DNA of 30,778 bases, taken from IMG/VR virus record IMGVR_UViG_3300012954_000045, positions 1 to 30,778 of that record; one strand, written 5' to 3'. Of the stretch, positions 10,151-20,600 are shown one piece after another (position 1 is the first letter of the stretch; each line of letters opens with the position of its first letter). Position numbers and translations under genes: made by a program. The notes below the pieces were generated by a model, which searched no databases, was not told the DNA's origin, and worked only from the letters and a program-made list of their open reading frames with translations. This stretch comes from a virus.

Positions 10151-10896
10151 TGCCTATACCTACCGTTTACACACCTATTCAACCATCACCTAGTATTGTG
10201 ATGAAACCCATTGTATGGGTTCCTAATATTTGGACTGCAGTTATCTGTGCTCCTGGACCTCCTCCTGTGCCAGAGGTGTTTACTGTTACTGTACCTAGTT
10301 TTACACCAGTAACATCACCTACTGCATATTTTGGTGATCCTGGTCTTACTGTTACATTAACTAGTACTAGTGGTGCTAGTGGTAGTGCTACATTGGGTAC
10401 TGGTGTTGCAACAGCAACATGTACGTTCCCTGGTACTATCACTATGACAGTTACAGGTACATATACTGATTATCTGTTCCCTAATAAGGAATATAAGTAT
10501 AGAAGGGATGTAGTTAGTCCTACACACCTCCCAGTGCCTGTTACATCGCCTTCTGGGTACGTTGCACAGTATGGTACGTTGAACCAGGGGTCTGCTCTTC
10601 AAAGAGGTACATATCTCAATCCCATTGGTGGTCTTCCTATTGCAGGTACTCCTGCTACTGGACTGATTGCAGAGATTGGTACTACTGATCATATGCAGGC
10701 ATATTCTCCAGATCCCAACTTTATGATTATTGTGGAATTCCTAGTAGTCATTACAAGTAGTTGTGGTATTGGTGCTGGCACGTTTCCAATCAAGCAAATC
10801 GTCTATGATGACAAGGATATTGCATCACAGAGGTTTGTTACTGCGGTAAATAGTCAGACAGGTCGTAATCCTTTATTTCCTAAGATATCCCCATGA
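10150..10896 (+). CDS. Putative virion protein (248 aa), paralogous domain to upstream gene
   Basis: Pro/Val/Thr-rich beta protein. Residues 43-120 (VFTVTVPSFTP to EYKYRRD) align with residues 181-258 of the upstream protein: both have FTVT, a P-x-Y-x-x-D segment, VTVTL, a Gly/Thr/Ser strand, P-x-TIT and LFP-x-x-x-x-x-Y. After it comes a Gly/Pro-rich region and a C-terminal block (FMIIVEFLVVITSSCGIGAG) that is hydrophobic but flanked by beta residues rather than a clear membrane anchor. ATGA overlap with the PAAR gene at 10893. Probably acts with the PAAR tip. Confidence 0.6.
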   Translation: MPIPTVYTPIQPSPSIVMKPIVWVPNIWTAVICAPGPPPVPEVFTVTVPSFTPVTSPTAYFGDPGLTVTLTSTSGASGSATLGTGVATATCTFPGTITMTVTGTYTDYLFPNKEYKYRRDVVSPTHLPVPVTSPSGYVAQYGTLNQGSALQRGTYLNPIGGLPIAGTPATGLIAEIGTTDHMQAYSPDPNFMIIVEFLVVITSSCGIGAGTFPIKQIVYDDKDIASQRFVTAVNSQTGRNPLFPKISP

Positions 10897-11207
10897 GAGG
10901 TTGTACATACGTTGGTGCTCTATCTACAGGGCATATTTGTTATCCACCAACAGCATTGCTAACACCTACGGGTGTTGCACCCCCAGTATTCGTAAATTTC
11001 ATTTTAGGTGGGCGTATGGGCGATTTATTCGCTCCTCATGCGTGTCCTTGTGCAAAATGTCCGCCACCACACCTAGTAAGACCGATTTCTTCGGGTCCAG
11101 TTAACGTTTATTTCAATTTTAGACCGCCTGGACGCATCGGAGACATGATTGGATGCGGAGATCGCATCGCTCAAGGGTCATTTAACGTGTTTGCAGGTTT
11201 CAAATGA
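10893..11207 (+). CDS. PAAR-like spike-tip protein (104 aa)
   Basis: PAAR proteins cap the membrane-puncturing spike of contractile tails; T4 gp5.4 is the phage example. The sequence shows the family's order: GHICYPP near residue 13, NFILGGRMGDLFAPHACP (35-52), H60, SSGPVNVYFNFRPPGRIGD (66-84), then CGDRIAQGSFNVFAG (88-102). H14, H49, H60 and C88 would give the 3-His/1-Cys metal site, with R41/G43/D44 and R81/G83/D84 as repeated turns. Extra cysteines C51, C53 and C56 are unusual for the family. It ends an overlapping three-gene unit (8705-11207). Confidence 0.8.
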   Translation: MRGCTYVGALSTGHICYPPTALLTPTGVAPPVFVNFILGGRMGDLFAPHACPCAKCPPPHLVRPISSGPVNVYFNFRPPGRIGDMIGCGDRIAQGSFNVFAGFK

Positions 11208-11208
11208 C

Positions 11209-11237
11209 TTGACAAAGCGGAAAATTTCCTTTATACT
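11209..11237 (+). promoter_or_regulatory. Consensus host-type promoter
   Basis: TTGACA (11209-11214) and TATACT (11232-11237) with a 17-bp spacer, right after the PAAR gene. It drives the small basic gene at 11267 and perhaps the two after it. No 18-bp element is present upstream. Confidence 0.7.
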
Positions 11238-11266
11238 ACTGTTGTTCACGTAAAAAAACGCAAATT

Positions 11267-11416
11267 ATGGCAATGCGGTCCAAAGTTGGCACTTCAGGCG
11301 TAAATTTCATGCCTGGAAAACCCAAAATGACTCGTCAAGGGTCATCACAAAACACAAAGTACGCTGCAACCTCACGTAATAACAAGAAAAAGCGTTATAG
11401 AGGTCAAGGACGTTGA
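11267..11416 (+). CDS. Small highly basic protein (49 aa), conserved in cyanophages
   Basis: Found by reading. The sequence style (MAMRSKVGTSGVNFMPGKPK, later TRQGSSQNT, TSRNNKKKRYRGQGR) is one I recognise as a conserved tiny protein of T4-like cyanophages. It carries roughly one basic residue in four and no acidic ones, so it probably binds nucleic acid or a phosphate-rich surface. It has its own strong promoter and an A-rich leader with no Shine-Dalgarno. Function not known to me. Confidence 0.7.
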   Translation: MAMRSKVGTSGVNFMPGKPKMTRQGSSQNTKYAATSRNNKKKRYRGQGR

Positions 11417-11436
11417 GACCAGAGACCAGAAAATCC

Positions 11437-11568
11437 ATGGAAATGCTCTGGAGTGCTAAATGGAACCTTCCAAAAGCAGCAGAGTACTGTAATCTTACTC
11501 TTAAAGAGATGAAAATTACCTTTAATGAGTACTGTAACTTCCATCCACCTACGTATAAAGAAGAATGA
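11437..11568 (+). CDS. Small hypothetical protein (43 aa)
   Basis: Found by reading. MEMLWSAKWNLPKAAEYCNL opens a helical peptide with the look of a minimal helix-turn-helix ('PKAAEYCNLTLKEMKITFNE'), ending HPPTYKEE. Its stop overlaps the next ATG (ATGA at 11565-11568), a coupling signal that supports translation. An in-frame ATG at 11443 is the alternative start. Confidence 0.55.
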   Translation: MEMLWSAKWNLPKAAEYCNLTLKEMKITFNEYCNFHPPTYKEE

Positions 11569-12218
11569 GTCAACTAGTCGTCAACTTACCAGCACAAAAG
11601 GTCTGGGTTCGTAAGGAATACCTTAGGGATCACGTTGATGGGCACGGCGAATTTGTAGAAGGCGTCTGGGTATCGGCAAAATCGATACCTGGGCGTGCTT
11701 TTTATTTTGAGACATACCTACCAGAGTATGCTGCAATGTTCGATAAACTGCCTATCAGTGCCTTTCTAAGCGAACCTAAGACCCCAGAGGTAGATCTAGA
11801 CCTACCCAACCTGCAATTTTGGAATTGTATGGACTATGGAGTGCGTTGTATTGAGAAGCAATTCATCGGTTCTATGGACTTTGTGTGTCGAACTCGTCAC
11901 TTTGGTGCAATGCCTGGTGAGTATTTGTTCACATTGGACAACTTCCACCCTGATGTAGACATCATTAACACCAATGTTAGTGAAGTTCCAGAGGAACATA
12001 AGTCACATAACTGTATTTTGTTGGAAAATGGGCAGTTTGCACTCTATCCAAACAACAGAATTAGGATTTTTGACCTGTCTATTACCCCTCAAGACCCGAA
12101 AACACCTGATTTTAAGGTGTCTACCGAGTATTATCAAGTTGAGCAAGGTATAAGATGGGGTAGATTGGGTGATACTGATGATTATTTCTGGAAAACACCC
12201 GAGGAAAAGAGTGAATAA
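11565..12218 (+). CDS. Conserved hypothetical protein (217 aa)
   Basis: Unrecognised. It has ATGA coupling to the previous small gene. Opening strand block MSQLVVNLPAQKVWVRKEYL and a following loop DHVDGHGEFVEGVWVSAKSI; a Cys- and aromatic-rich middle (FWNCMDYGVRCIEKQFIGSM, then DFVCRTRHFGAMPGEY), and a C-terminal block ILLENGQFALYPNNRIRIFD. I recall proteins of this size upstream of the baseplate genes in cyanomyoviruses, but not a function; it lacks similarity I can see to T4 gp53. The late motif AATAAATA overlaps its stop codon. Confidence 0.65.
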   Translation: MSQLVVNLPAQKVWVRKEYLRDHVDGHGEFVEGVWVSAKSIPGRAFYFETYLPEYAAMFDKLPISAFLSEPKTPEVDLDLPNLQFWNCMDYGVRCIEKQFIGSMDFVCRTRHFGAMPGEYLFTLDNFHPDVDIINTNVSEVPEEHKSHNCILLENGQFALYPNNRIRIFDLSITPQDPKTPDFKVSTEYYQVEQGIRWGRLGDTDDYFWKTPEEKSE

Positions 12219-12221
12219 ATA
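12214..12221 (+). promoter_or_regulatory. Late promoter motif
   Basis: AATAAATA, matching the NATAAATA late motif of T4-like cyanophages, positioned 37 nt before the ATG of the 12258 gene and ahead of the baseplate genes. It overlaps the stop codon of the previous gene. Confidence 0.55.
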
Positions 12222-12257
12222 TAATTTGGAGATGGTAACCTCTCAAAAAGTTCTACC

Positions 12258-12428
12258 ATGTCCGTTATTCAGAGATTACTAATGGCAAATTCCCCAATTC
12301 CAGACCAAAGTGAAGATTTTCGTAAATCAGGTATGGTTCTGATTACCGATCCAAGGGCAGATTACTACCTTAACAAGATTAGAAGGGTAAAAAAGGACAA
12401 GGAAAAAGAAACGTTTAGGAATTCTTGA
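12258..12428 (+). CDS. Small basic hypothetical protein (56 aa)
   Basis: Found by reading. MSVIQRLLMANSPIPDQSED begins it; the C-terminal third is a Lys/Arg-rich helix (LNKIRRVKKDKEKETFRNS). Placed between a late motif and gp25, so a minor virion or assembly factor is possible. An in-frame ATG at 12282 is the alternative start. The segment after it (12429-12453) contains TATATAAAG and a Shine-Dalgarno AGGTG for gp25. Confidence 0.55.
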   Translation: MSVIQRLLMANSPIPDQSEDFRKSGMVLITDPRADYYLNKIRRVKKDKEKETFRNS

Positions 12429-12453
12429 TATATAAAGTATACCAGGTGCTCTA

Positions 12454-12846
12454 ATGGCAACAATATCCAAAAAATTTGTTGATCTTAACCCTAAGTTTGA
12501 AAAGCATCCTATTAGTGGTGATATACCAACCATTAAAAATGAGGATGCTATCAAACAAGCAGTTAAAAATATCGTCTTGACTGTTCGGGGTGAGAAACTA
12601 TTTCGCCCATTTTTTGGTGCCTCTGTAAATTCTGCTCTATTTGAGAATTTTGATTCTACAATAGTTGACGATATGGCATTGAATATTGAAGATGCTCTTA
12701 ATGCACATGAACCAAGGGTAGAAGTAATTGATGTTGAAGTTCTAGAAGATATTGATGATAACCAAATAGAGATCACTGTAAACTATAAAATTGTTGGAAT
12801 TCCCTTAAATCAACAATCACTCAACCTCGTATTAGAAAGAGTATAA
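12454..12846 (+). CDS. 25: Baseplate wedge subunit gp25 (sheath initiator family)
   Basis: gp25-like baseplate protein that connects the wedge to the sheath and starts sheath assembly. The length (130 aa) matches T4 gp25 (132 aa). Family marks: an N-terminal basic segment, a helix NEDAIKQAVKNIVLTVRGEK, the conserved RGEKLFRPFFG (45-55), the EPR core motif at residues 86-88 (HEPRVEV), and a C-terminal strand pair (IEITVNYKIVGI). The stop TAA shares its final A with the ATG of gp6 (12846), so the two are tightly coupled, as expected for genes whose products meet in the wedge. Confidence 0.95.
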   Translation: MATISKKFVDLNPKFEKHPISGDIPTIKNEDAIKQAVKNIVLTVRGEKLFRPFFGASVNSALFENFDSTIVDDMALNIEDALNAHEPRVEVIDVEVLEDIDDNQIEITVNYKIVGIPLNQQSLNLVLERV

Positions 12847-14693
12847 TGGCGTTTAATCAAGTAACCAATTTAGATTTTGAGTCGGTCAAGAAAAGTTTAA
12901 GGGAATACCTGCGTTCTTCTGACACCTTCACTGATTATAACTTCGAGGGATCAGTCCTTACGCAACTGATTGATCTGTTAGCATATAATACCTACTATTC
13001 AGGATTAAACGCTAACCTAGTTGCTAATGAGGTATTTTTCGATAGTGCCTCGATTAGAGAGAATGTAGTTTCTCTTGCTAAGTTGGTTGGATATACCCCA
13101 AGGTCTGCAAAGTCATCAAAAGCGGTTATCACCCTAGATGTAATCGTCAACCCACAGACCGCTGCATTGACCCTGAAGAAGGGTAATTCGTTCTTGGGTA
13201 GTAATGGAGATGGTTCGTTTGTTTTTAGCGTCCTGGACGACGTTACAAGGGAAGCATACATGGATGCTAACGGTGTTCGTAGAATCACCTTTAGTGAATT
13301 GGATGTTTATCAAGGATCATTCTTAAATTTAAGTTATACTGTTGATACATCTACAAGACAAAGATTTATTGTCCCAAGTGCAGATGCTGATATTGATCTA
13401 ATCAACGTAGTTGTTGATGAAGTTGATTTCAATATTCCACAAAGATATACTAATGTAAAAAATATTACAGAACTCAATGCTGTTGATAGAGTTTACTTTA
13501 TTCAAGAGAATAAAAACGAACAGTTTGAGTTAATTTTTGGTGATGGCATTTTTGGAAGAAAATTGAAGAACCTGGATAATATCAGTATTCAATATCTTGT
13601 AACAAATAAGGCATTAGCAAACCAATGCAATGACTTTACCTTTACTGGTCGGTTAGAGTATGGTGGTCAAACATTCTCAGACGCAAATCCTACCATTACT
13701 GTTGTTAATGAATCAACAGGTGGTGGAAATCCTGAAAATATCACTTCAATCAAATATCTTGCCCCACGTTTCTACTCTGCACAAAAAAGAGCAGTTACTG
13801 TAAGGGACTATGAGACATTAATTAGAGAAATTTCACCTAACCTTGAGTCCTTATCTGTATTTGGTGGTGAAGAGGCAGATCCTCCACAATATGGTAAGGT
13901 ATTCATCGTTGCAAAACCATTTGGAGCAGAAACACTTACTACTACTGCTAAGCAAAATCTTAAAAAAGACATTAAGGAGTTTTCTATCCTTACAGTCATC
14001 CCTGAAGTAATTGATCCTTCTTATCTGTATCTTGATATTGACTCGTTTGTCTACTATGACAATAATAAGTCAAGAAAAAATTCACAAGAAATTGAAAACG
14101 CAGTTAAGAACACTATTGTCGGATTTGGGGCAACTAATGACCTTAACAGATTTAATGGTAAGTTCAAGTATAGTAAATTAGTTGGTAATATTGATGATGC
14201 TGATAAAGGTATCACATCAAACATCACAAGAATTCGTTTAAGAAAGAATTTCCCAGTTATTCCTAACGTTTTTGCTTCATATGAAGTATGTTATGGAAAT
14301 AGGATTTCTGAGAATACAGATATCGTCTCATCTGGGTTTAAAATTACAGGACAAGATGCAACTTACGTATTTTACTTAGAAAAAATAGCAAATACTAACA
14401 CTATTGCTATTTTCCGTTATGACGGCACTAATAAGAGATACTTCAGTAAAAATGTAGGTTCTGTTAACTATGAAAAAGGCGAAATAAATATTAATGCTAT
14501 CAATATTAATTCTGTCGTTGGTGATATTGGGTATATTGCAGTTTCAGTAGTTCCTAAGTCAAATGACATCATGGCATTGAGAGATTTATATCTTTCTATT
14601 GATCCAGCAGGCGTTAACGTTAGCGTAATCCTAGATGCATTAACTTCATCATCTAGAACATCAGGTGTCGGTCAAATTCCAGTATCTAGTTAA
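12846..14693 (+). CDS. 6: Baseplate wedge subunit gp6 (Baseplate_J family)
   Basis: gp6 forms the inner ring linking baseplate wedges. The length (615 aa) is close to T4 gp6 (660 aa), and the position directly after gp25 and before gp7-like is the T4 order. Visible family features: LRSSDTFTDYNFEGSVLTQL (19-42 region) followed by the helical LIDLLAYNTYYSGLNANLVANEVFFDSA pattern split over residues 42-70 (the 'D-L-A-Y-N-x-Y' block with ANE-FFDSA), RENVVSLAKLVGYTPRSAKS (72-93 region), then a beta-rich J-like core with FELIFGDGIFGRKL (about 225-240) and the YSAQKRAVTVRDYETLIRE segment (about 308-327). No signs of truncation. Confidence 0.93.
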   Translation: MAFNQVTNLDFESVKKSLREYLRSSDTFTDYNFEGSVLTQLIDLLAYNTYYSGLNANLVANEVFFDSASIRENVVSLAKLVGYTPRSAKSSKAVITLDVIVNPQTAALTLKKGNSFLGSNGDGSFVFSVLDDVTREAYMDANGVRRITFSELDVYQGSFLNLSYTVDTSTRQRFIVPSADADIDLINVVVDEVDFNIPQRYTNVKNITELNAVDRVYFIQENKNEQFELIFGDGIFGRKLKNLDNISIQYLVTNKALANQCNDFTFTGRLEYGGQTFSDANPTITVVNESTGGGNPENITSIKYLAPRFYSAQKRAVTVRDYETLIREISPNLESLSVFGGEEADPPQYGKVFIVAKPFGAETLTTTAKQNLKKDIKEFSILTVIPEVIDPSYLYLDIDSFVYYDNNKSRKNSQEIENAVKNTIVGFGATNDLNRFNGKFKYSKLVGNIDDADKGITSNITRIRLRKNFPVIPNVFASYEVCYGNRISENTDIVSSGFKITGQDATYVFYLEKIANTNTIAIFRYDGTNKRYFSKNVGSVNYEKGEININAININSVVGDIGYIAVSVVPKSNDIMALRDLYLSIDPAGVNVSVILDALTSSSRTSGVGQIPVSS

Positions 14694-14695
14694 AC

Positions 14696-17600
14696 ATGTT
14701 TAACGATTTAAAAGTATCAAGTTCTATTGTTGGGCAAGTTCCTACTTACTTTGCCTCAGAATATCCTAATTTTGTCAATTTCGTAAAAGATTACTATAGG
14801 TACTTAGAAACCAATGGTAATCCTCTCGATCTCCTTAATGGAGTTCAGGATTTAATCGATATTGACACATATACGGGTATTGATGCTTCTGCAAATTTAA
14901 AAGTCAATATTGATGCTGATGATACTGATGTTATTGTCTCTGGTCATGTAGAATTTCCTAGAGCACAGGGATTATTGAAGATTGATGATGAAGTCATCAT
15001 CTACAAGAAAAGATTTCATGGTACAGATGGTAATGGAGATAAAGTTACTACCTTTAGTGGGTGTACTAGGGGATTTACTTATAATGACTTATCTTATGAT
15101 AGTGGATTTACCGTAAACAATGAAACGACTCCTGCAGCACACTCTATAAACTCTATAGTATACAATCAGTCGTATTCATACATTTTATATTTTCTTGAAG
15201 AGTTAAGATCTAACTATCTGGTTGATTTTCCAGCAAATATCTTAAATGATAATATTGGAAATATCAATATTAACCAAATTTTAAAAAAAGCAAAAGATTT
15301 CTATCTTGCAAAAGGAACTCCTAAAGGAATTGAGTTTTACTTCAAGTTTTTATTCCAGAAAAAACCAGAACTTCGTAATTACAAAGAAAACCTCTATGCA
15401 CCATCAGAGGCAACATTTCAAAGTAAAAATATTGTAAGATTAGAGAGTTTAGATACTTACAATGTTCCTAGTTTGGTTGGAAACAGTATTAAACAACAAG
15501 ATAAAGTATTTCCTGTTCAAACAGCAGAAAATGTATTTTCTTTTGCTAGTCAAATTTATGAATTTGAAATTTCAAACGGTGATCAGATATTACCAACACA
15601 ATTTACGGTAGTTACAGCAATTCCAGAAACTGTAGGTGCTGAGAGAAGATTATATGTTGATTCCACTTACGGATTCCCAGAAAATGGCGTTGTAAGAATT
15701 AATCAGAATTTAGTTACGTATACAGGTAAAAGATCTAATTATTTTGAGTGTGATTCCTCATTAGATTTTGTATTAAGTAATTTTCAATCAACTAATGATG
15801 TTAATTTACTTTTAGGTGATATTGTATATGATAATAGCACTTTAGCAACTGCATCTGATGATCCAGGAGCATCATTTGTAGTTTATGTCGGAATTTCTGA
15901 TGTTACCATTGAAACTAACAATATTGGTTATCAAATAGGTGATTTAGGATTTGTAAGCAACGTTATCGTTGAAGATAACTTGATTGTAAGTGGTTGGCAA
16001 TTTAATGATACAATTCCATTAGATTTAAACGAATCTTTAGTTGCAGGTGTTACTAAAATCTATGTGGATGATAATTGTGTCTACATGCCGTTTTCTACGG
16101 TTCCCTATTATCCTATTTCTTACAATTCATCAACATCCATAATTAAAGAGCAAGATATCTATGTAAAGATTCCAAAACAATTTGAACAGAGTAATGAAGA
16201 TGATAAAATTGATATTCCTACGAATAGTGCAGTTGGTGTTCTTAGAGATGGAACTCCAATTTTAAGTTGGAAGAGTGCTACTACTTTTACTAGAGGTAAA
16301 GTTGAAAGCGTAAGTATTATTGATGGTGGAAATAATTTTAACGTTAATGATCCACCTGTACTTTTAGTGGATGGACCTACTAAATTAAATTCAACTGATC
16401 CAGATGGTACTACAGCAGAAATTTCATTAGGTATCAATGGATCAATTACTGAGGTATTCATTACAGACAAAGGTTCTGGATATAGTCAAAATACTACAAT
16501 TATCATTACAAAAAATCCAAGTAATGATGTAAATATTCCATTTAGAGATGCAGTCCTTAGACCATTAGTTGTAGATGGTAAAATTTCTAAAGTTAGAATT
16601 GTAGATCCAGGAACAGGTTATACTCACCAACCTACAATTCAAATTGTTTCCCAAACAGAAACAACCCCTGCAAATATTGAGGTAAATGTAACTGGATCAA
16701 TTTATAAGGTAAATGTTGATAATCCTGGTTCACTGTATACACAAGACCCAGAATATCAACTTAAAAAGGGTGCTGGTGCTGCTGGTCTTGTTACCATTGA
16801 AAATGGTAAACTTTTAACTGTAGATTTAGTAAATGGTGGACAAAGTTATAAATCCGCTCCAAAAGTTAGAGTTGTGGATTCAACTGGTGGTGGTGTCGGT
16901 GCAGAGGTTGTTGCAACATTTAATAAGGCACAGGGAGCAGTAACAGGATTTGTAATTACTAATTCTGGACTTAATTACAATGAATTTAACACATCACTTG
17001 AAATTACTGAAGAAGGTTCTGGAGAGATTCTCCAAATAAATGTTGAGCGTTGGAATTTACTTAATAATTGGGATACTAACAATATTAGCAATTACAATAC
17101 TGCAGATGGATCTTTACTATTAGATGGTGCTACTGTTGGTGGTAAAACAGAGCAAAGATTTACAATCTTAGGATCTCCTAAGAGATTAAGAATCGATGGT
17201 TTATCTCCAAACCTTTCAGACAATGCAAATCAAAATCAACAACACTCACCAATTATTGGATGGGCGTTAGATGGATCTCCAATTTATGGTCCATATGGAT
17301 TTGCCGTTGCAAATGATGCTTCTTCTAGCATTGTTAAATTAACATCAGGATATAATAAATTACAAGCAACTTCACTACCAGCAGATTCTATTAGAAGAAG
17401 TACTACGTCTCCTGGATTACTTACAAATTATCCAATGGGATCTTTTGCTGAAGATTATGTGTTCAGTGATAATGTTCAAGGATTAGATTCTGAAAATGGT
17501 AGATATGGAGTTACACCTGAATATCCAGAAGGTGTTTATGCTTATTTCTTGACTATAGACGATGCTGATAGAAAATTAGGATTCCCATTCTTTATTGGAC

Positions 17601-20600
17601 CAAAATTTAAAGGAAAAGTATTCTCTGATTTTAATATTCTAGAAACTTCAAACATTGAAAATATTTCAGGTCTAAGAAGATATCTAACTCCAGAAGGAAA
17701 CGGATATCACAAACCAACAGATACTGGAAACTTTGTTGTAGAATCTATCCCATCTTCTACTGAGGCAGTTGTTGATAGTATTGATGTTCTTGCATCAGGT
17801 GCTGGTTATAAATTAGGTGATGTTCTTGAGTTTGATAATGAAGGGACAAGTGGATTTGGTGCTGCTGGTTTTGTCAGTACGATTAAAGGAAGAACTATTT
17901 CATCTGTTAGTAAAGCAACTTATGATTACTTAGAGTATGATGAGGAAAATATTCCATTTTCATCGGGTGCTGTTATTCAAACTGCAGGTAATTACTCAGC
18001 AAGTATCTATGCTGTAGATCAAAAGTTAAAGAGAATGTATTTAACTGGTGTGAATAATGGACCATTAAAAGAAGGTGTGCAAATTTTTGATACTAGTTTA
18101 ACTATTGATCCTGGAATATCTACAGAACTTGCAGCAATTGATTCAACACTTGAATTTGACGCTGTAGGTAATAGAACAAACAATTTAGTATATCAAGCAG
18201 AATTAGTTGATAATGTAGATAGTGTTTCTGGATACCTTAGATTACAAAATTATAATCTTGGTAGTAATATCTCATTGTACACTGTTGGTAAATTTATCAG
18301 AATCAATACTGAATACTGTAAAATCGTTCAGGTATTTGCTGCCGACAATGCAATTCTTGTACGTAGAGGTGTTAATAAAACTGTTCCAGAAGCATATTCT
18401 TCTGGTACTAATATAATTCTTACTGAAGAACTGAGAGTATTTGATAGTAGTTTGTTTAAAATAAATGATATTATTCAATCTGGTACTGAGAAATTTAAAA
18501 TTGTAGATATTCAAATATTTAAAGATGACAAAGTAGTTGGTACTAGAATTGATGCTGGTGGTAGTGGTAACGTTGGTACTTTCTATTGTTTCTTTGATGG
18601 TGTTCTACAAACACTCGCTGGTCAAGCATCTCAAGTTGTACAACTTGGTGCAGGTGGTAATGTAGAGGATTTAACCTTTACCCCACAAACAGGGATTACT
18701 AGTAACCCAATTGTACAAATTGGTACTTTGTCAACATATGATGCAGTTGGTCAAAGTTTCTTAGATGTTGATATTAAAGCGTCAGCATATAGGCATACAT
18801 TAATTGTAGAGAGAGCAGCATTCGCAAGTGCTGCCGAATTTCATTTTGCAAGAAGTTCTGTTGATAGATTGAAATTTATCAATGGTATAGTTAAAGAATA
18901 CGAAGAAGATAGAATTTTAGCAAAATTAAACTCTGCTGGTAATGGATTGGTTCAAAATGATTTTGTAAAAATTAGTGCTGCATTAAATCTTACAAATACT
19001 TATCAAATACAGTATAATTCTATTAACAATCCTCCAAGATTTGAAGTCAATACTGGTAATGGATTTGACCATACAATTTCTTCATTAGAATTTAATGAAG
19101 GATCTACCTATGTGTTTGAAGTAGCGAATATTAACTTAGGTGCTCTTACTGTTGAGTTTTATGGTCCTTCATTTGATGTAAATACTCAAACTACTACAGT
19201 TGGTAGAAAATATTTTGATGTTAATATTAAAAAAGTTATTGTTGGTGGCAATATTACAAAATTTACAATTTTCCCAGATGATTCTGATTTAACAGATTAC
19301 ATTATGAGAATTGGTGTTGTTGGTTCATCTGACTATAAGGATTATATTATAAAAACAGTATCTGAACCTATCAATGGTGAGTATAATGTTGTAAATTCTG
19401 CTTCTACTTATTTTGAGGTATACACAAAGGAAGATCCCCTTCCAGACGCTAGTTATGTTTATACTTCTAATAAAATTTCATATATTACTAGATCAAAAGT
19501 TGCAACAGGTGGAATTAATACTGCTACATTAACATCTGGTGGATTTAACTATACTACCACTCCTATTATTTCTAATGTTGTCACCACATCAGGAGAAGGT
19601 GCTATTCTTGAACCTATTTCTGATAGTATTGGTAAAATCAATAAAATTAAAGCAATATCTTCTGGATATGGTTATAGTCCAGATGTTACACAAAAACCAT
19701 CTGTCATTTTCCCAAGAATTACAAAAATTAAAAACAATTTCATTGTAACTTCTTTAAGAATTGATGATCCTGGACAACAGTATATTTTTGCACCAAGGAT
19801 TATTTTAAGTGGTGGTGGAATACCTGATAATAGCACAAACCATGCAATTATTGAAGCAGAGGTAACAAATGGTCGTATTATTGATATTGAACTAGTATTT
19901 CCTGGTATTAGATACAATAGTGCCCCAAGTATCGATGTAGAAAAATATTACTATGCTGGATTAACATCTAGTGGAGAATTATCTTTTAAATTTGCATTTA
20001 ACCAGTATATTCTTGAAAATGATATCTTTAAATTTAGAGCATACTATGAAGAGAACGGTGTAGAAAAATTTGTTGACAGTAGTATTAACTTCTATGCTAA
20101 ACTCAATAGTACTACGATCAGTGCTAGAGAAGAACCAGTATCAAACAATACACCTAATGTCAATCCAATGACACAGGTAAATTTACCTTCTGGTGCAACT
20201 CCAACTAGATATGAACTTATCTCACTTGCAAGGAAAGCATCGGTTACTGCTTTGGTATCTAAATCTCAATTTATCAGTGGTGAAAAAGTAACTGTTAATG
20301 GAGACCCTTCAAAAATTGGATTTGTTTCAAATAACAAGGGTTGGCAAGAAGGTAGTTCTATTCTTAGGATTGAAAATTATAATTACCTCATTACAGAAAA
20401 TGATGAAATTAGTGGATCAGATTCTGGTGCATTTGGTATTATTGAAACAGCATTTGGTATTAGTGCCGTTACTGATGTTGGTGCTATTGTACAGACACCT
20501 AAAAAATTCTTAGATACTAAATCTTTCTTGGGTTCTAGTGCTCTTAGATTACAGGATAGTTACAGATATCAAAAATTTGCATATGAAATTGGAACTGAAG

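Noticed and set aside
9160-10692. Minus-strand open frames under the virion genes
   Set aside because: Their Thr/Val or Cys/Ser repeats are complements of the Thr/Gly-rich beta proteins on the + strand.
11565-12218. Assignment of the 217-aa protein as gp53
   Set aside because: Size and position are suggestive, but none of the T4 or cyanophage gp53 sequence blocks that I know are present.
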